From JBHGXV01 sp041920505 (GTDB lineage Bacteria > Bacillota > Bacilli > Brevibacillales > Brevibacillaceae), in the NCBI GenBank assembly GCA_041920505.1, contig JBHGXV010000033.1, positions 1 through 26,368 of the forward strand: 26,368 nucleotides of DNA. Reading direction: 5' to 3'. The notes below the pieces were generated by a model. The model worked only from the letters and a program-made list of their open reading frames with translations. It had not been told where the DNA came from and searched no databases. A program made the translations under genes and the position numbers. This document shows, in pieces, positions 1 to 8,466 of the stretch. Numbering within the stretch: position 1 is the first letter of the stretch; each line of letters starts with the position of its first letter.

Positions 1-1
1 G

Positions 2-504
2 GTTTTGATCGTACCTATGAGGGATTGAAACTCACGCCATCTTTTTCTGCGCTCACCATCGCCTCGAAACTTGTTTTGATCGTACCTATGAGGGATTGAA
101 ACCCACAGCATCAAAAGTCGAAAAATCCAGGATAAATTCCATGTTTTGATCGTACCTATGAGGGATTGAAACCAGGTAAACCTGCGTTCCATACCGGGAT
201 TGACCTCGTTTTGATCGTACCTATGAGGGATTGAAACGAGTCAAACGCATACACGGTATTTCCATAATGGGTGTTTTGATCGTACCTATGAGGGATTGAA
301 ACGAGAGTTCGAGTGCTGCTATTCGCTCACAGTTCACAGTTTTGATCGTACCTATGAGGGATTGAAACAACTTTGTGCCACCTCAATTTTTGGGCTGCAT
401 TTCCGGGTTTTGATCGTACCTATGAGGGATTGAAACTGAATAAAATTAGCGCAGCAATACGCCGCGCCCTAACGGTTTTGATCGTACCTATGAGGAATTG
501 AAAC
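2..504 (+). CRISPR. CRISPR array, leader-distal end (8 repeats, 7 spacers in window)
   Basis: Eight copies of a 30-base repeat that begins GTTTTGATCG and ends GGGATTGAAAC lie at 2-31, 73-102, 143-172, 208-237, 273-302, 339-368, 407-436 and 475-504. The seven spacers are 41, 40, 35, 35, 36, 38 and 38 bases long. The first seven repeats are identical. The eighth has one change (GAGGAATTG instead of GAGGGATTG), as is usual for the leader-distal repeat. The ATTGAAAC end is the typical 8-base crRNA 5' handle of type I-B and related type III systems, so transcription should run left to right with the leader upstream of this window. No cas gene is present here, so the subtype is inferred from the repeat only. 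The array continues beyond the left edge. Bases 505-549 could be a relic spacer or trailer. Confidence 0.97.
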
Positions 505-549
505 CGGGAAAGCTCAGGGAAGAAGACATCGCTAAAGACGATGAACAAT

Positions 550-828
550 CTACTCTGCCAGTTCTTCTCCGACGTATCCTTCCGCAATGGCCTGGCTCAC
601 GATGTCCTTCAGGTCGCGCTTGGTAATACTTTTGTTGCCTTTTTCATCCTTACGCACCGGCTTCAAAAAAATGCCATCGTCAGTGAGATAAGCCTGGAGT
701 GACCCTTCAATAGCCAGACGATCAATAAAGCTCTTCGGTATCGTGATTTGTCTTTTGCTCGTGACAGGTATCTCCCTGAATTCCTGTACTATGCCTTCAC
801 CCATACTAAACATTTTCGCCATCATCAT
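550..828 (-). CDS. AbrB/MazE/SpoVT-type DNA-binding protein (orphan antitoxin-like)
   Basis: This 92-residue protein carries a swapped-hairpin AbrB/MazE fold at about residues 20-58, recognisable from VTSKRQITIPKSF and the following GSLQAYLTDDGIFLKPV. Such proteins are transition-state regulators or antitoxins that bind their own promoter. The C-terminal third is charged and presumably helical (ITKRDLKDIVSQAIAEGYVG), the part that in antitoxins usually contacts a toxin. The reading frame opens with three consecutive ATG codons; AGGAGA at 834-839 (reverse strand) favours the first. No toxin gene follows: 45 bases past the stop the CRISPR array begins, in opposing orientation. The protein ends abruptly after GEELAE, so a 3' truncation next to the array is possible but unproven. 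Function as antitoxin versus stand-alone regulator is undecided. Confidence 0.8.
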   Translation of the reverse strand: MMMAKMFSMGEGIVQEFREIPVTSKRQITIPKSFIDRLAIEGSLQAYLTDDGIFLKPVRKDEKGNKSITKRDLKDIVSQAIAEGYVGEELAE

Positions 829-1103
829 TCACTCTCTCCTACACATGAGACATTCGCTCAGTCACTGTTCCTTTCAATAGCCGCACGAAACGTTTTCTGC
901 CCTCGTCTTCTTACTCATCATTCGATATCGTTCACAATTTGGGGTCATTGACAAATAGGTGTGGGTCAACTTGAAAGAGATTCCTTACCGGGTAAGGCAA
1001 TTTCATCATAACATTTTCTTATACACCTATAAATATTTGGAAAAAACAGGCCCAAGGAAAAACACACTACGCCAGCATCATGCTGAACCTCCGTTGTCAG
1101 CTA

Positions 1104-1143
1104 TAACAAAACTCCCTCTTGTCCGAGCACACAAGAGGGAGTT
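1104..1143 (-). terminator. Rho-independent terminator of prfC
   Basis: A perfect 13-bp inverted repeat (AACTCCCTCTTGT at 1110-1122 and its complement at 1131-1143, loop 1123-1130) lies 38 bases beyond the prfC stop. Read on the minus strand it is followed by TTTTGTTA. Confidence 0.85.
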
Positions 1144-1180
1144 GTCAGCAAACCGGAGTGGCCCACAGCCACTCCCGCTT

Positions 1181-2785
1181 TTACGCATATACGGTTTTGA
1201 GTCCGAGCGAGCTTTCGTGGAATTTGACGTTGGGGTACTTCTCCATCGCCATGCGCAACTGGTACTCGCTTTCAAACAGCATGACCGGCCGTCCGTAGCG
1301 GTCGCGCACGGTCTGGCTGCGCTGCTGCAGCGCGTCGATCGTCGCCTTGTCGCCTTCGATCCAGCGGGCGATCTGGTACGGCATCCGCTGCAGAATGATG
1401 TCCACGCCGTACTCCGCTTTCAGCCGGTACTCCAGCACCTCGAACTGGAGGATGCCGACGACGCCGAGGATCAACTCCTCCATCGGGTAGGTGCGGAACA
1501 ACTGCACCGTTCCTTCCTCGGTCAACTGCATGATCCCCTTCTGGAACTGCTTGTGCTTCATCGCGTCCTTCACGGTCACGCGGGAGAAAAACTCCGGCGA
1601 GAAGTGCGGCATCTCGGCGAACTCGAACGGCTCACCGACGCACAGCGTGTCGCCGATCTGAAAAATGCCCGGATCGTACAGCCCGATGACGTCGCCGGCG
1701 TACGATTCCTCGACGATTTCGCGGTCCTGCGCCATGAATTGCAGCGGTTGGGCCAGCTTGATTTCCTTGCCCAGCCGCACGTGGCGCACGGACATCCCCC
1801 GCTCGAACCGGCCGGAACAAATCCGAAGAAAGGCGACGCGGTCGCGGTGGGCCGGGTTCATGTTGGCCTGGATCTTGAAAATAAACCCGGAGAACGGCCG
1901 CGTGTACGGGTCGATCGGGCCGATGCTGCTCTGTTTCGGCGACGGGGCGGGCGCCATCGCCAGGAAGTTGTCGAGAAACGTCTGCACGCCGAAATTGTTG
2001 ATAGCGCTGCCGAAGAAGACCGGTGTGAGCTCCCCTTTGGCGATCAGCTCGGGGTCAAACGAGTCTCCCGCCACATCCAACAGCGAGATCTCCTCCTGCA
2101 ACTGGTTCCACAGCTCGCTGCCGACGCTCTCGCCAATGCGTGGATCGTCCGGCCCGCTCACCTCGACGAACGAAATCTCGCGGTGGTCGCTGCCTTCCTG
2201 GTACAGCTCCACCCGTGTCTTTTGCCGGTCGTAGACCCCGCAGAAATGGGAGCCCATCCCGATCGGCCAGTTCATCGGATACGAGCGGATGCCCAGCACC
2301 CGCTCGATCTCTTCCAGAAGCTCAAACGGGTCCTTGCCGTGCCGATCCAGCTTGTTGATAAAGGTAAAGATCGGGATGCCGCGCATCCGGCAGACTTTGA
2401 ACAGCTTGATCGTCTGGGCCTCCACCCCTTTGGCCACGTCAATGATCATCACCGCGGCGTCCGCCGCCGTCAGCGTGCGGTAGGTGTCTTCACTGAAGTC
2501 CTGGTGGCCCGGCGTGTCCAGAATATTGATGTGGTGCCCCTTGTAGTCGAACTCCATCGCGCTGGACGTGACGGAGATTCCGCGCTTTTTCTCGATTTCC
2601 ATCCAGTCGGAGGTGGCGAATTTGGCGTTTTTGCGCGCCTTGACCGTCCCGGCCTCGCGGATCGCCCCGCCGTAGTACAACAACTTCTCCGTCATCGTCG
2701 TTTTGCCCGCGTCCGGGTGGGAAATAATAGCAAAAGTGCGCCGTCTTTTAATCTCCTGTTCCCATTGGGGATTGATCTTGCTCAT
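1181..2785 (-). CDS. prfC: peptide chain release factor 3 (RF3 GTPase)
   Basis: The product is a 534-residue translational GTPase that removes RF1/RF2 from the ribosome after peptide release. The P-loop SHPDAGKTT is at residues 22-30, followed by the switch I region GISVTSSAMEF, the G3 motif DTPGHQDFSEDTYRT and the G4 motif NKLDR. The RF3-specific region MNWPIGMGSHFCGVYDR separates it from EF-G, and the C-terminal domains II and III reach the expected family length. The frame stays open upstream to 2890. The start at 2785 (MSKINPQWEQ) is chosen because AGGAG at 2793-2797 sits 7 bases ahead of it; the ATG at 2791 would have a 1-base spacing. The gene is monocistronic, with its own terminator, and divergent from the carboxypeptidase gene. 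Confidence 0.97.
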   Translation of the reverse strand: MSKINPQWEQEIKRRRTFAIISHPDAGKTTMTEKLLYYGGAIREAGTVKARKNAKFATSDWMEIEKKRGISVTSSAMEFDYKGHHINILDTPGHQDFSEDTYRTLTAADAAVMIIDVAKGVEAQTIKLFKVCRMRGIPIFTFINKLDRHGKDPFELLEEIERVLGIRSYPMNWPIGMGSHFCGVYDRQKTRVELYQEGSDHREISFVEVSGPDDPRIGESVGSELWNQLQEEISLLDVAGDSFDPELIAKGELTPVFFGSAINNFGVQTFLDNFLAMAPAPSPKQSSIGPIDPYTRPFSGFIFKIQANMNPAHRDRVAFLRICSGRFERGMSVRHVRLGKEIKLAQPLQFMAQDREIVEESYAGDVIGLYDPGIFQIGDTLCVGEPFEFAEMPHFSPEFFSRVTVKDAMKHKQFQKGIMQLTEEGTVQLFRTYPMEELILGVVGILQFEVLEYRLKAEYGVDIILQRMPYQIARWIEGDKATIDALQQRSQTVRDRYGRPVMLFESEYQLRMAMEKYPNVKFHESSLGLKTVYA

Positions 2786-3072
2786 GTCCATTCTCCTAGG
2801 TCGTATAGTGATGTGCCTTCTCCTTATGATACGCTGCCTTTGCCGGGATTGTTTCCTGGCGAACAAGGTTATCGCGTACATGCACGGCAATATCGGGCCC
2901 TTGGACTCGATAAGCCTATGCTATCACAGGATTGTCCAGAGCAACAATATTTGCGAAACGGGCCAAGGCGAAAACGCGCAACCGGGCACCGTTGGCTTTT
3001 TTTTCTTTCTTGTCCTGTAGTATACTAGGAAAGGCTTATAAAAAAATTTTTAACAATTCAAGGAGGACTTCG

Positions 3073-4593
3073 ATGGCCGCGACAACCATGGAACAGCGCG
3101 TCACCGCATTCCGCGAGTACGTCAAAAAACTGGTAAGCTACAATCAGGCGCTGGCCGTATTGCATTGGGACATGCGCACACAGGCGCCGCGCAAGGGAAT
3201 GGCCGCACGCTCCGAACTGATTGGGGTGCTGGCCGGGGAGCAGTTCAAGCTGTCTACTTCCAAAGAGATGGAGGAGTTCCTCCTCGAACTGGGCGAGGCG
3301 GGCACTTACGAAAAACTGGACCCGATTACGCAAGCAACCGTGCGCGAATGCAAGAAAGAGTTTGAACGCAGCAAAAAAATTCCTCCCGAGAAGCACCAGG
3401 AGTTTGTCGTGCTCACCTCGCAGGCGGAAACCGTCTGGGAAGAGGCGCGCGCCAACAACGACTTCGCCAGCTTCCGCCCGTACCTGGAGAAAATCGTCCA
3501 GTTCCAACTGGAGTTTATCGACTACTGGGGCTATCAGGGCAACAAGTACGACACTCTTTTGGACATGTACGAGCCGGGGATGACCGTGGCGCAACTGGAC
3601 GAGATGTTCCAGACGCTCCGGGAGAAAACCGTGCCGCTGGTCGCCGCCATCGCCGCGTCGCCCAACAAGCCCAACGAGCGCATCCTGACCCAGACGTTTG
3701 ACGAAGCGGCGCAGGAAGCGTTCAGCCGCTACGTGCTGAAGAGAATCGGCTACGACTTCGCCGCCGGACGGCTGGATCGGAGCGTGCATCCGTTCGCGAC
3801 CAGCTTCGCGCCGGGCGACGTGCGCATCACCACGCGGTTCGACCCGAACTTTTTCAACACCGCCCTGTTCGGTTGCATTCACGAAGCGGGCCACGCCATC
3901 TACGAACAAAACATCTCCGAAGAGTTGTTCGGCACGCCGCTGTGCGACGGCACCTCGATGGGCATCCACGAGTCCCAGTCGCGCTTCTGGGAGAATATGG
4001 TCGGCCGCAGCCTGCCGTTCTGGCACCACTTCTACGGCGATCTGGTGAAGGCTTTCCCGGCCCAGTTCGGCAACGTAAGCGTGGAGGAGTTCTACCGGGC
4101 GATCAACCTGGTGAAGCCGTCGCTGATCCGCATCGAAGCGGACGAAGTGACGTACAACCTGCACATCATGATCCGCTACGAGATCGAAAAAGGGTTGATC
4201 GAGCAAACGATGGAAGTGGGCGATCTGCCGCGCATCTGGAACGAGAAGATGCAGGAATACCTGGGCATTGTGCCGCCCGACGACAAGGAAGGCGTGTTGC
4301 AGGACGTGCACTGGGCCGGCGGCAGCTTCGGCTACTTCCCGACCTACTCGCTCGGCAACGTCTACGCCGCCCAGTTTGCCCACACGATGAAGCAACAGAT
4401 CGCCAACTACGACGAACTGATCGCCAAAGGCGAGTTCGCGCCGATCCGCGAGTGGCTGAAGACCAACATCCACCAGTACGGCAAGCTGAAAAGCCCGAAC
4501 GAACTGGTCAAGGTCGTCACCGGCGAAACCGTCAACGCCGCCTACCTCGTCAACTATCTGGAAAACAAGTACAAGGCGATCTACCAACTGTAA
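3073..4593 (+). CDS. M32 family metallocarboxypeptidase (carboxypeptidase Taq type)
   Basis: A 506-residue cytosolic zinc or cobalt carboxypeptidase that trims C-terminal residues from peptides. The HEXXH metal site is HEAGH at residues 270-274. The downstream HESQSRFWEN motif supplies the third ligand, E300. These correspond to H269, H273 and E299 of the Pyrococcus furiosus enzyme. The late motif DEVTYNLHIMIRYEIE is also characteristic of M32, and the length matches the family (about 500). The start at 3073 is set by AGGAGG at 3061-3066 with a 6-base spacing; the longer open frame from 2932 lacks a ribosome site. A possible -10 box TATACT lies at 3021-3026 without a convincing -35. It stands alone between prfC and the transporter; substrate specificity cannot be read from sequence. 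Confidence 0.96.
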   Translation: MAATTMEQRVTAFREYVKKLVSYNQALAVLHWDMRTQAPRKGMAARSELIGVLAGEQFKLSTSKEMEEFLLELGEAGTYEKLDPITQATVRECKKEFERSKKIPPEKHQEFVVLTSQAETVWEEARANNDFASFRPYLEKIVQFQLEFIDYWGYQGNKYDTLLDMYEPGMTVAQLDEMFQTLREKTVPLVAAIAASPNKPNERILTQTFDEAAQEAFSRYVLKRIGYDFAAGRLDRSVHPFATSFAPGDVRITTRFDPNFFNTALFGCIHEAGHAIYEQNISEELFGTPLCDGTSMGIHESQSRFWENMVGRSLPFWHHFYGDLVKAFPAQFGNVSVEEFYRAINLVKPSLIRIEADEVTYNLHIMIRYEIEKGLIEQTMEVGDLPRIWNEKMQEYLGIVPPDDKEGVLQDVHWAGGSFGYFPTYSLGNVYAAQFAHTMKQQIANYDELIAKGEFAPIREWLKTNIHQYGKLKSPNELVKVVTGETVNAAYLVNYLENKYKAIYQL

Positions 4594-4917
4594 CGCGATT
4601 GCCGCGAAACATCCCGGCGTAAGCAGAGCGCACCCTCTTGTGGTATACATTGGAAAAACACCCTGTCGTGTGCCAATGAATACTGTAGGGGGTGTGTGCT
4701 TTTATAACGGATCACCGTGAACGGCGTACGTGATACAGGGATCAGAAGCGGTCTTTGCAGCTACTGAAAAAGTAAAAACAGTGATAAGTACAAAATCGTT
4801 AAAATTGACGAAATTATATAAAAATATGCTATGATATAGAGCAAAATTTGAGCCAATCAGGAGCGCGAGGAAACGTCGAGCCATTGCATAAGTTGTGAAT
4901 TGCGGGAGGTTGATTCG
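4594..4917. other. 324-base intergenic region
   Basis: The region holds the transporter promoter near its right end (listed separately) and an imperfect inverted repeat at 4648-4678 (CATTGG...ACAC...GTGT.CCAATG). That repeat could be a weak terminator for the carboxypeptidase gene, although no T run follows it directly. The last 170 bases are markedly AT-rich. I see no further gene. Confidence 0.5.
4805..4835 (+). promoter_or_regulatory. Predicted sigma-A promoter of the MFS gene
   Basis: TTGACG (4805-4810) lies 19 bases upstream of TATGAT (4830-4835), which is preceded by TGC at 4827-4829 and so forms an extended -10. It is in an AT-rich stretch about 80 bases ahead of the GTG start. Confidence 0.55.
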
Positions 4918-6144
4918 GTGGGTAGCACATACATCAGGGAAACAGGAGAACTCAGCTCACAGCAACAATTTATCCAGATAGTGGTTGCCGTTTCCCTGGT
5001 GACGTTCAGCCAGGGTCTCTTCATTCCCCTGCTTGCCACACTGCAATCTGGACATACTGATGCCGTCTTGAATAGTCTTGGGACAACAATCCTGTACACA
5101 GGTCTCGTGCTTGCGATGTTCGTCGTGGAGAGCGTTCTCAGGCGGATCGGAATGAGAAACACGGTTGTATGGGCGCTTTGCCTGGGGGTTGTCGTGGTTT
5201 TCTTGTTCGGGATGACTGAGAATATATGGTTGTGGTTCGTATTTCGCTTCCTGTTTGGTCTGTGTCTTGGCACCATTCACTACACCACGCAGACATGGCT
5301 TGGAAAGTTGACAAATCCGAATAGACGCGGCAGACAAATGGCAGTATACGGGATGGCCACAGGTATTGGCTTTTCGATTGGGCCTCTTTGCCTCAACACA
5401 ATCTCATGGTCACCGGCAATTCCTTTTATTCTCACCGGTTTGGCCTTGACCAGTTCGGTGGCGCTCATCTATCGGCTGCCAAATAGCGGACTCATGGCTA
5501 TGAGTGCGGAACAGCAGCAGGATACATCAACGCTCTCCACAAGCCAGTTATACCGCCGGACCCTCCCGGCTGTATTCATGCCGTTTGTGTTCGGATTTAT
5601 GGAGTCAACATTAAACGGTGACTTGCCTCTTTATGCGAAGGAGGTTGGGTTGCCTTTGCCAGTCATGTCAATGGGCCTGGCCGCATTTGTGATGGGAAGT
5701 CTGGTCTTGCAATATCCGCTGGGCTGTCTGAGCGACCGTTGGGGAAAGAGAAAAATATTAACTGGTTGCTCGTTGATTGGTGCCGTGATATTTGCCATGA
5801 CGCCGTTCGTGGACTCAGCTTTCGGATTCACGATGACGTTTGCTCTTGCTGGCGGATTTGTTGGGACGTTGTTCAGTTTAAGTTTGGCGTTTCTTTGTGA
5901 TCTGGTACCTTCAGACAGACTTCATCAGGCAAACCGTCTGGCGATGATTCTTTTTGGGACCGGAATGACGCTCGGACCATTTCTGGCCGGTGGTGCCATC
6001 ACCTGGCTGATGCCGGACTGCCTGTTTTGGTTGATAAGTGCGCTGTATCTTTTATATGTCGTAATGGGGCTCCATGCACGACGAACGATTCCCCTTACAG
6101 AGGAACTCCCGGCAACCAGTTCCGCAAAAAAAGCAGGGACATGA
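4918..6144 (+). CDS. MFS transporter (probable efflux pump)
   Basis: A 408-residue membrane protein with about twelve hydrophobic segments. Loop 8-9 carries GCLSDRWGKRKI, a version of MFS motif A, and TM5 has GIGFSIGPL, resembling the motif C found in drug:H+ antiporters, so export is more likely than uptake. The substrate is unknown. The start is taken as GTG at 4918 because GGGAGG at 4904-4909 is spaced 8 bases from it; the in-frame TTG at 4900 lies before that site. Base composition differs from the neighbours: bases 5041-5100 have 27 G/C of 60 versus 37 of 60 at 4081-4140 in the carboxypeptidase gene, which hints at horizontal acquisition. It has its own promoter and converges on the nos operon. 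Confidence 0.85.
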   Translation: MGSTYIRETGELSSQQQFIQIVVAVSLVTFSQGLFIPLLATLQSGHTDAVLNSLGTTILYTGLVLAMFVVESVLRRIGMRNTVVWALCLGVVVVFLFGMTENIWLWFVFRFLFGLCLGTIHYTTQTWLGKLTNPNRRGRQMAVYGMATGIGFSIGPLCLNTISWSPAIPFILTGLALTSSVALIYRLPNSGLMAMSAEQQQDTSTLSTSQLYRRTLPAVFMPFVFGFMESTLNGDLPLYAKEVGLPLPVMSMGLAAFVMGSLVLQYPLGCLSDRWGKRKILTGCSLIGAVIFAMTPFVDSAFGFTMTFALAGGFVGTLFSLSLAFLCDLVPSDRLHQANRLAMILFGTGMTLGPFLAGGAITWLMPDCLFWLISALYLLYVVMGLHARRTIPLTEELPATSSAKKAGT

Positions 6145-6256
6145 GATAGCTGGGTACGATAAACAGCCGAAAAACCCGCCATGCTGCATGTCCACTGCGT
6201 TGTGTCCTGACCATTTTGCGCTAAGCGTCGGGTGGCGGCGATCCGCCTGGACTTCT

Positions 6257-7000
6257 CTACCCCACGTTTTCCAGTTGCTTTCGGTGCTCGATCAACAGGG
6301 CGAAAAACGCGTCTTCGAACTTCCCGGTCTGCGGCGCCCAGGCGCGGGTCAGGGCGTCAATCGTGTCCACCGCGACCAGCCGCCCGGCGTCGATGATCAC
6401 CACGCGGTCGGCCAACTCCTCCACGTCGCGCATGATGTGGGACGACAAAACGATCGTTGTCCCCTGGTCTTTCAACTCCCGGATCATCTGCTTGTAGGTC
6501 ACCACCCAGAACGGGTCCAGGCCATTGGTCGGCTCGTCCAGCAGCAACAGCGGCGGCTGGTGGAGAATCGCCTGTGCCAGCAAGAGGCGCTGCGTCATCC
6601 CCTTGGAGTATTCCCCTGCTTTGCGGTTTGCGGCGTGGGCCAGCCCCACTTTTTCCAGGCAAGCATCAACGTCCCTGGCCGAACGGCCACAGAGGTCGGC
6701 GTAAAACGACAGGATCTCTCTGCCTGTCAAGGCGCGCGGAAAGTTGAGGTGATCCGGCATGTAGCCAATGTGGCGGCGAAACGCTTTTTCCTCCGGCGTC
6801 ACCGGGCAACCGTTGATCACAATCGAGCCGCTCGTCGGGGCCAGATTGCCCACCAGCATGTTCAGCACCGTGCTTTTACCCGCGCCGTTGCCGCCGCACA
6901 GGGCCACGCACTCGCCCCGTTCCACTCGGAAGCTGATCCCGCTGACGGTGACGCCATTGGCGTATTGTTTGCTCACGTCGCGACATTCTACCATGCTCAT
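6257..7000 (-). CDS. nosF: ABC transporter ATP-binding protein, NosF-like
   Basis: A 247-residue ABC ATPase. Walker A is GGNGAGKST (residues 36-44), the signature is YSKGMTQRL, Walker B is LLLLDEPTNGLDP and the switch region is LSSHIMRD. As last gene of the nosD-nosL-nosY-nosF operon it should energise the NosY permease for NosD-dependent copper site (CuZ) maturation at the cell exterior. The ATG at 7000 overlaps the nosY stop by four bases (ATGA), and AAGGAGG lies 8 bases ahead of it, indicating translational coupling. The assignment as NosF rests mainly on gene order; taken alone the sequence would be called a generic CcmA-type ABC ATPase. No clear terminator was seen downstream. Confidence 0.88.
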   Translation of the reverse strand: MSMVECRDVSKQYANGVTVSGISFRVERGECVALCGGNGAGKSTVLNMLVGNLAPTSGSIVINGCPVTPEEKAFRRHIGYMPDHLNFPRALTGREILSFYADLCGRSARDVDACLEKVGLAHAANRKAGEYSKGMTQRLLLAQAILHQPPLLLLDEPTNGLDPFWVVTYKQMIRELKDQGTTIVLSSHIMRDVEELADRVVIIDAGRLVAVDTIDALTRAWAPQTGKFEDAFFALLIEHRKQLENVG

Positions 7001-7833
7001 CGGACAGCCCTCCTTTTCAGCGAACGGATCGACAGCCAGATCGGCGTGACGATCCAGAGCAGTGCGGCAAGTAAAAACGGATACGCGGCCACGCCAACTC
7101 GCTTCATCTCGGTCAAGAGATAGTAGCTGGGACCAAACACCGACTCGCCGCCCAAGGCCAACACCGTCCAGATGCGAATGATCTCCGCCGGGTTAAGTGC
7201 GACGGCGAGCGAAAGAAACGGCAGAATCCAGGCGTTGGGCAGGATCATCACGATCCCGATGACGAGAAATTCAAACAGCAGGATGCTGAAGCACCAGATG
7301 AGAATCGACAGGCCGAACGCCTGCATCCGCGTCTGCGAGCGAATGCCGATCCACATCGCGACGGCGAGAAAGACAAGCAACAGCAACAGCGAGCAGGCGA
7401 CAAACACCAGATAGGTGGAAAAATCCCCGACCGTCCCGAACAGGAGCATAACGATCCCGACCAGTCCGTAGCTGGTGCCCATCACCGCAAACAGCGATCC
7501 GGCGATGCCTGCGTATTTGCCGAGGATCATCTCCGCGCGGGAGACAGGATAGGTGGCGAGCAACTTCATCCCGCCGTCCTCCTGATCTCCCGCCACCATC
7601 GAGGTGCCGAAAATCAGCGAGATGATCGGCATCAGGTAGAGCGAAAGGTTTAACAGACTGGCCGTGGTCCGGGTGAAGCCCGAAAATCCGCTGCCTGCCG
7701 TCGCGGAGGCGTCAAACAACAGCACGGTCAAGGCCAGACACGTAAACAACACGGTAAAACTGAGCAGCCACTTGTTGCGCACCGCGATCTTCAGTTCGTG
7801 CCGGGCGATCGTACGGATCGTCGATCGGTTCAT
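6997..7833 (-). CDS. nosY: ABC transporter permease, NosY-like
   Basis: A 278-residue membrane protein of the ABC-2 type with about six hydrophobic segments, starting with a cytoplasmic N-terminal helix (RTIARHELKIAVRNKWL) followed by TM1. The motif SMVAGDQEDGGMKLLATYPVSRAEMILGK after TM2 is typical of NosY and related ABC-2 permeases. It would form the membrane channel partner of NosF, with NosD as exoplasmic partner. GGGAGA precedes the ATG at 7833 with a spacing of about 5 bases. Its 3' end overlaps nosF by four bases; 36 bases separate it from nosL. What is moved across the membrane (a sulfur species, or mechanical force on NosD) is not evident from sequence. Confidence 0.88.
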   Translation of the reverse strand: MNRSTIRTIARHELKIAVRNKWLLSFTVLFTCLALTVLLFDASATAGSGFSGFTRTTASLLNLSLYLMPIISLIFGTSMVAGDQEDGGMKLLATYPVSRAEMILGKYAGIAGSLFAVMGTSYGLVGIVMLLFGTVGDFSTYLVFVACSLLLLLVFLAVAMWIGIRSQTRMQAFGLSILIWCFSILLFEFLVIGIVMILPNAWILPFLSLAVALNPAEIIRIWTVLALGGESVFGPSYYLLTEMKRVGVAAYPFLLAALLWIVTPIWLSIRSLKRRAVR

Positions 7834-7869
7834 GGCAATCTCCCTCGTTTGCTGTATGGTAAGCGGCGG

Positions 7870-8466
7870 TTACTTGCCGCTCGGCACGCTGTTGTGCTCT
7901 GCGCCGCCGTTCATCTTCATGTTGCCGTTCATCGGCATCGGCTGGTTCATCGGCATGGTTTTGTCCATGTGCATTTTCATGTTCATCTTCGCCGGGTTGC
8001 GCTCCAGTTTCATCTGTTCCAGTTCGCCTGCGGTCATCACCTTGTCCAGTTTCTGCTCTTTGGCGAACGCTTCCGCGTCCTCCTTCTTGGCAAACGTGAC
8101 GATGCCGTAGCCCATCGGGGTATCCAGATCCTTGCCGTGAACGAAGTAGGCTTGTTCGAAGCGCACCCATTGGTTCGTTTTCGCGTCGCGCACGTAGCGG
8201 TCGGACACCTGGATCTGCTGTCCTTGTTCGGCCTGATAGGTCAACAGACAGCCGATGTCGTCAAATTTCTTCGGTGTGCCGTCCGCGAGAATCAGTTCGG
8301 CCGCGTGCGAGTTATCGCCGACAGCCATTTTGCACTGCGCACAAGTGTCGACTGCCGGATTGATCGCCACCGGATCGTACCCTTTCTTGCCGCAGGCGGC
8401 GAGACTCACCGCCAGAATGAGCATCAGCGCGGAACATCCAAACCGTTTCCATTCTCTTTTCACCAT
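7870..8466 (-). CDS. nosL: NosL-type copper chaperone lipoprotein with Met-rich tail
   Basis: A 198-residue lipoprotein. The signal peptide ends in a lipobox L-A-A-C with the lipidated Cys at residue 25. Residues 42-47 are CAQCKM, the NosL-type Cu(I) site, followed by the NosL core (DDIGCLLTY, DAKTNQWV, MGYGIVTFAKKEDAEAF). NosL delivers copper to apo-N2O reductase and interacts with the NosDFY complex. The last 40 residues are unusual: ten Met between residues 161 and 185, mostly as M-x-M pairs, plus His166, resembling Met-rich copper-binding segments. The start at 8466 is supported by GGGAGG 8 bases upstream and by the signal peptide; the open frame continues upstream only because it runs inside nosD. 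It overlaps the nosD end by 7 bases. Confidence 0.92.
   Translation of the reverse strand: MVKREWKRFGCSALMLILAVSLAACGKKGYDPVAINPAVDTCAQCKMAVGDNSHAAELILADGTPKKFDDIGCLLTYQAEQGQQIQVSDRYVRDAKTNQWVRFEQAYFVHGKDLDTPMGYGIVTFAKKEDAEAFAKEQKLDKVMTAGELEQMKLERNPAKMNMKMHMDKTMPMNQPMPMNGNMKMNGGAEHNSVPSGK

Noticed and set aside
2962..3004. Hairpin-like GCCAA...TTGGC followed by a T run on the plus strand
   Set aside because: There is no plus-strand gene upstream that it could terminate, and the paired segment is short with a long interior.
959..3028. A 689-codon open frame antisense to prfC
   Set aside because: Same GC-bias artefact; the opposite strand is a complete RF3 with terminator and ribosome site.
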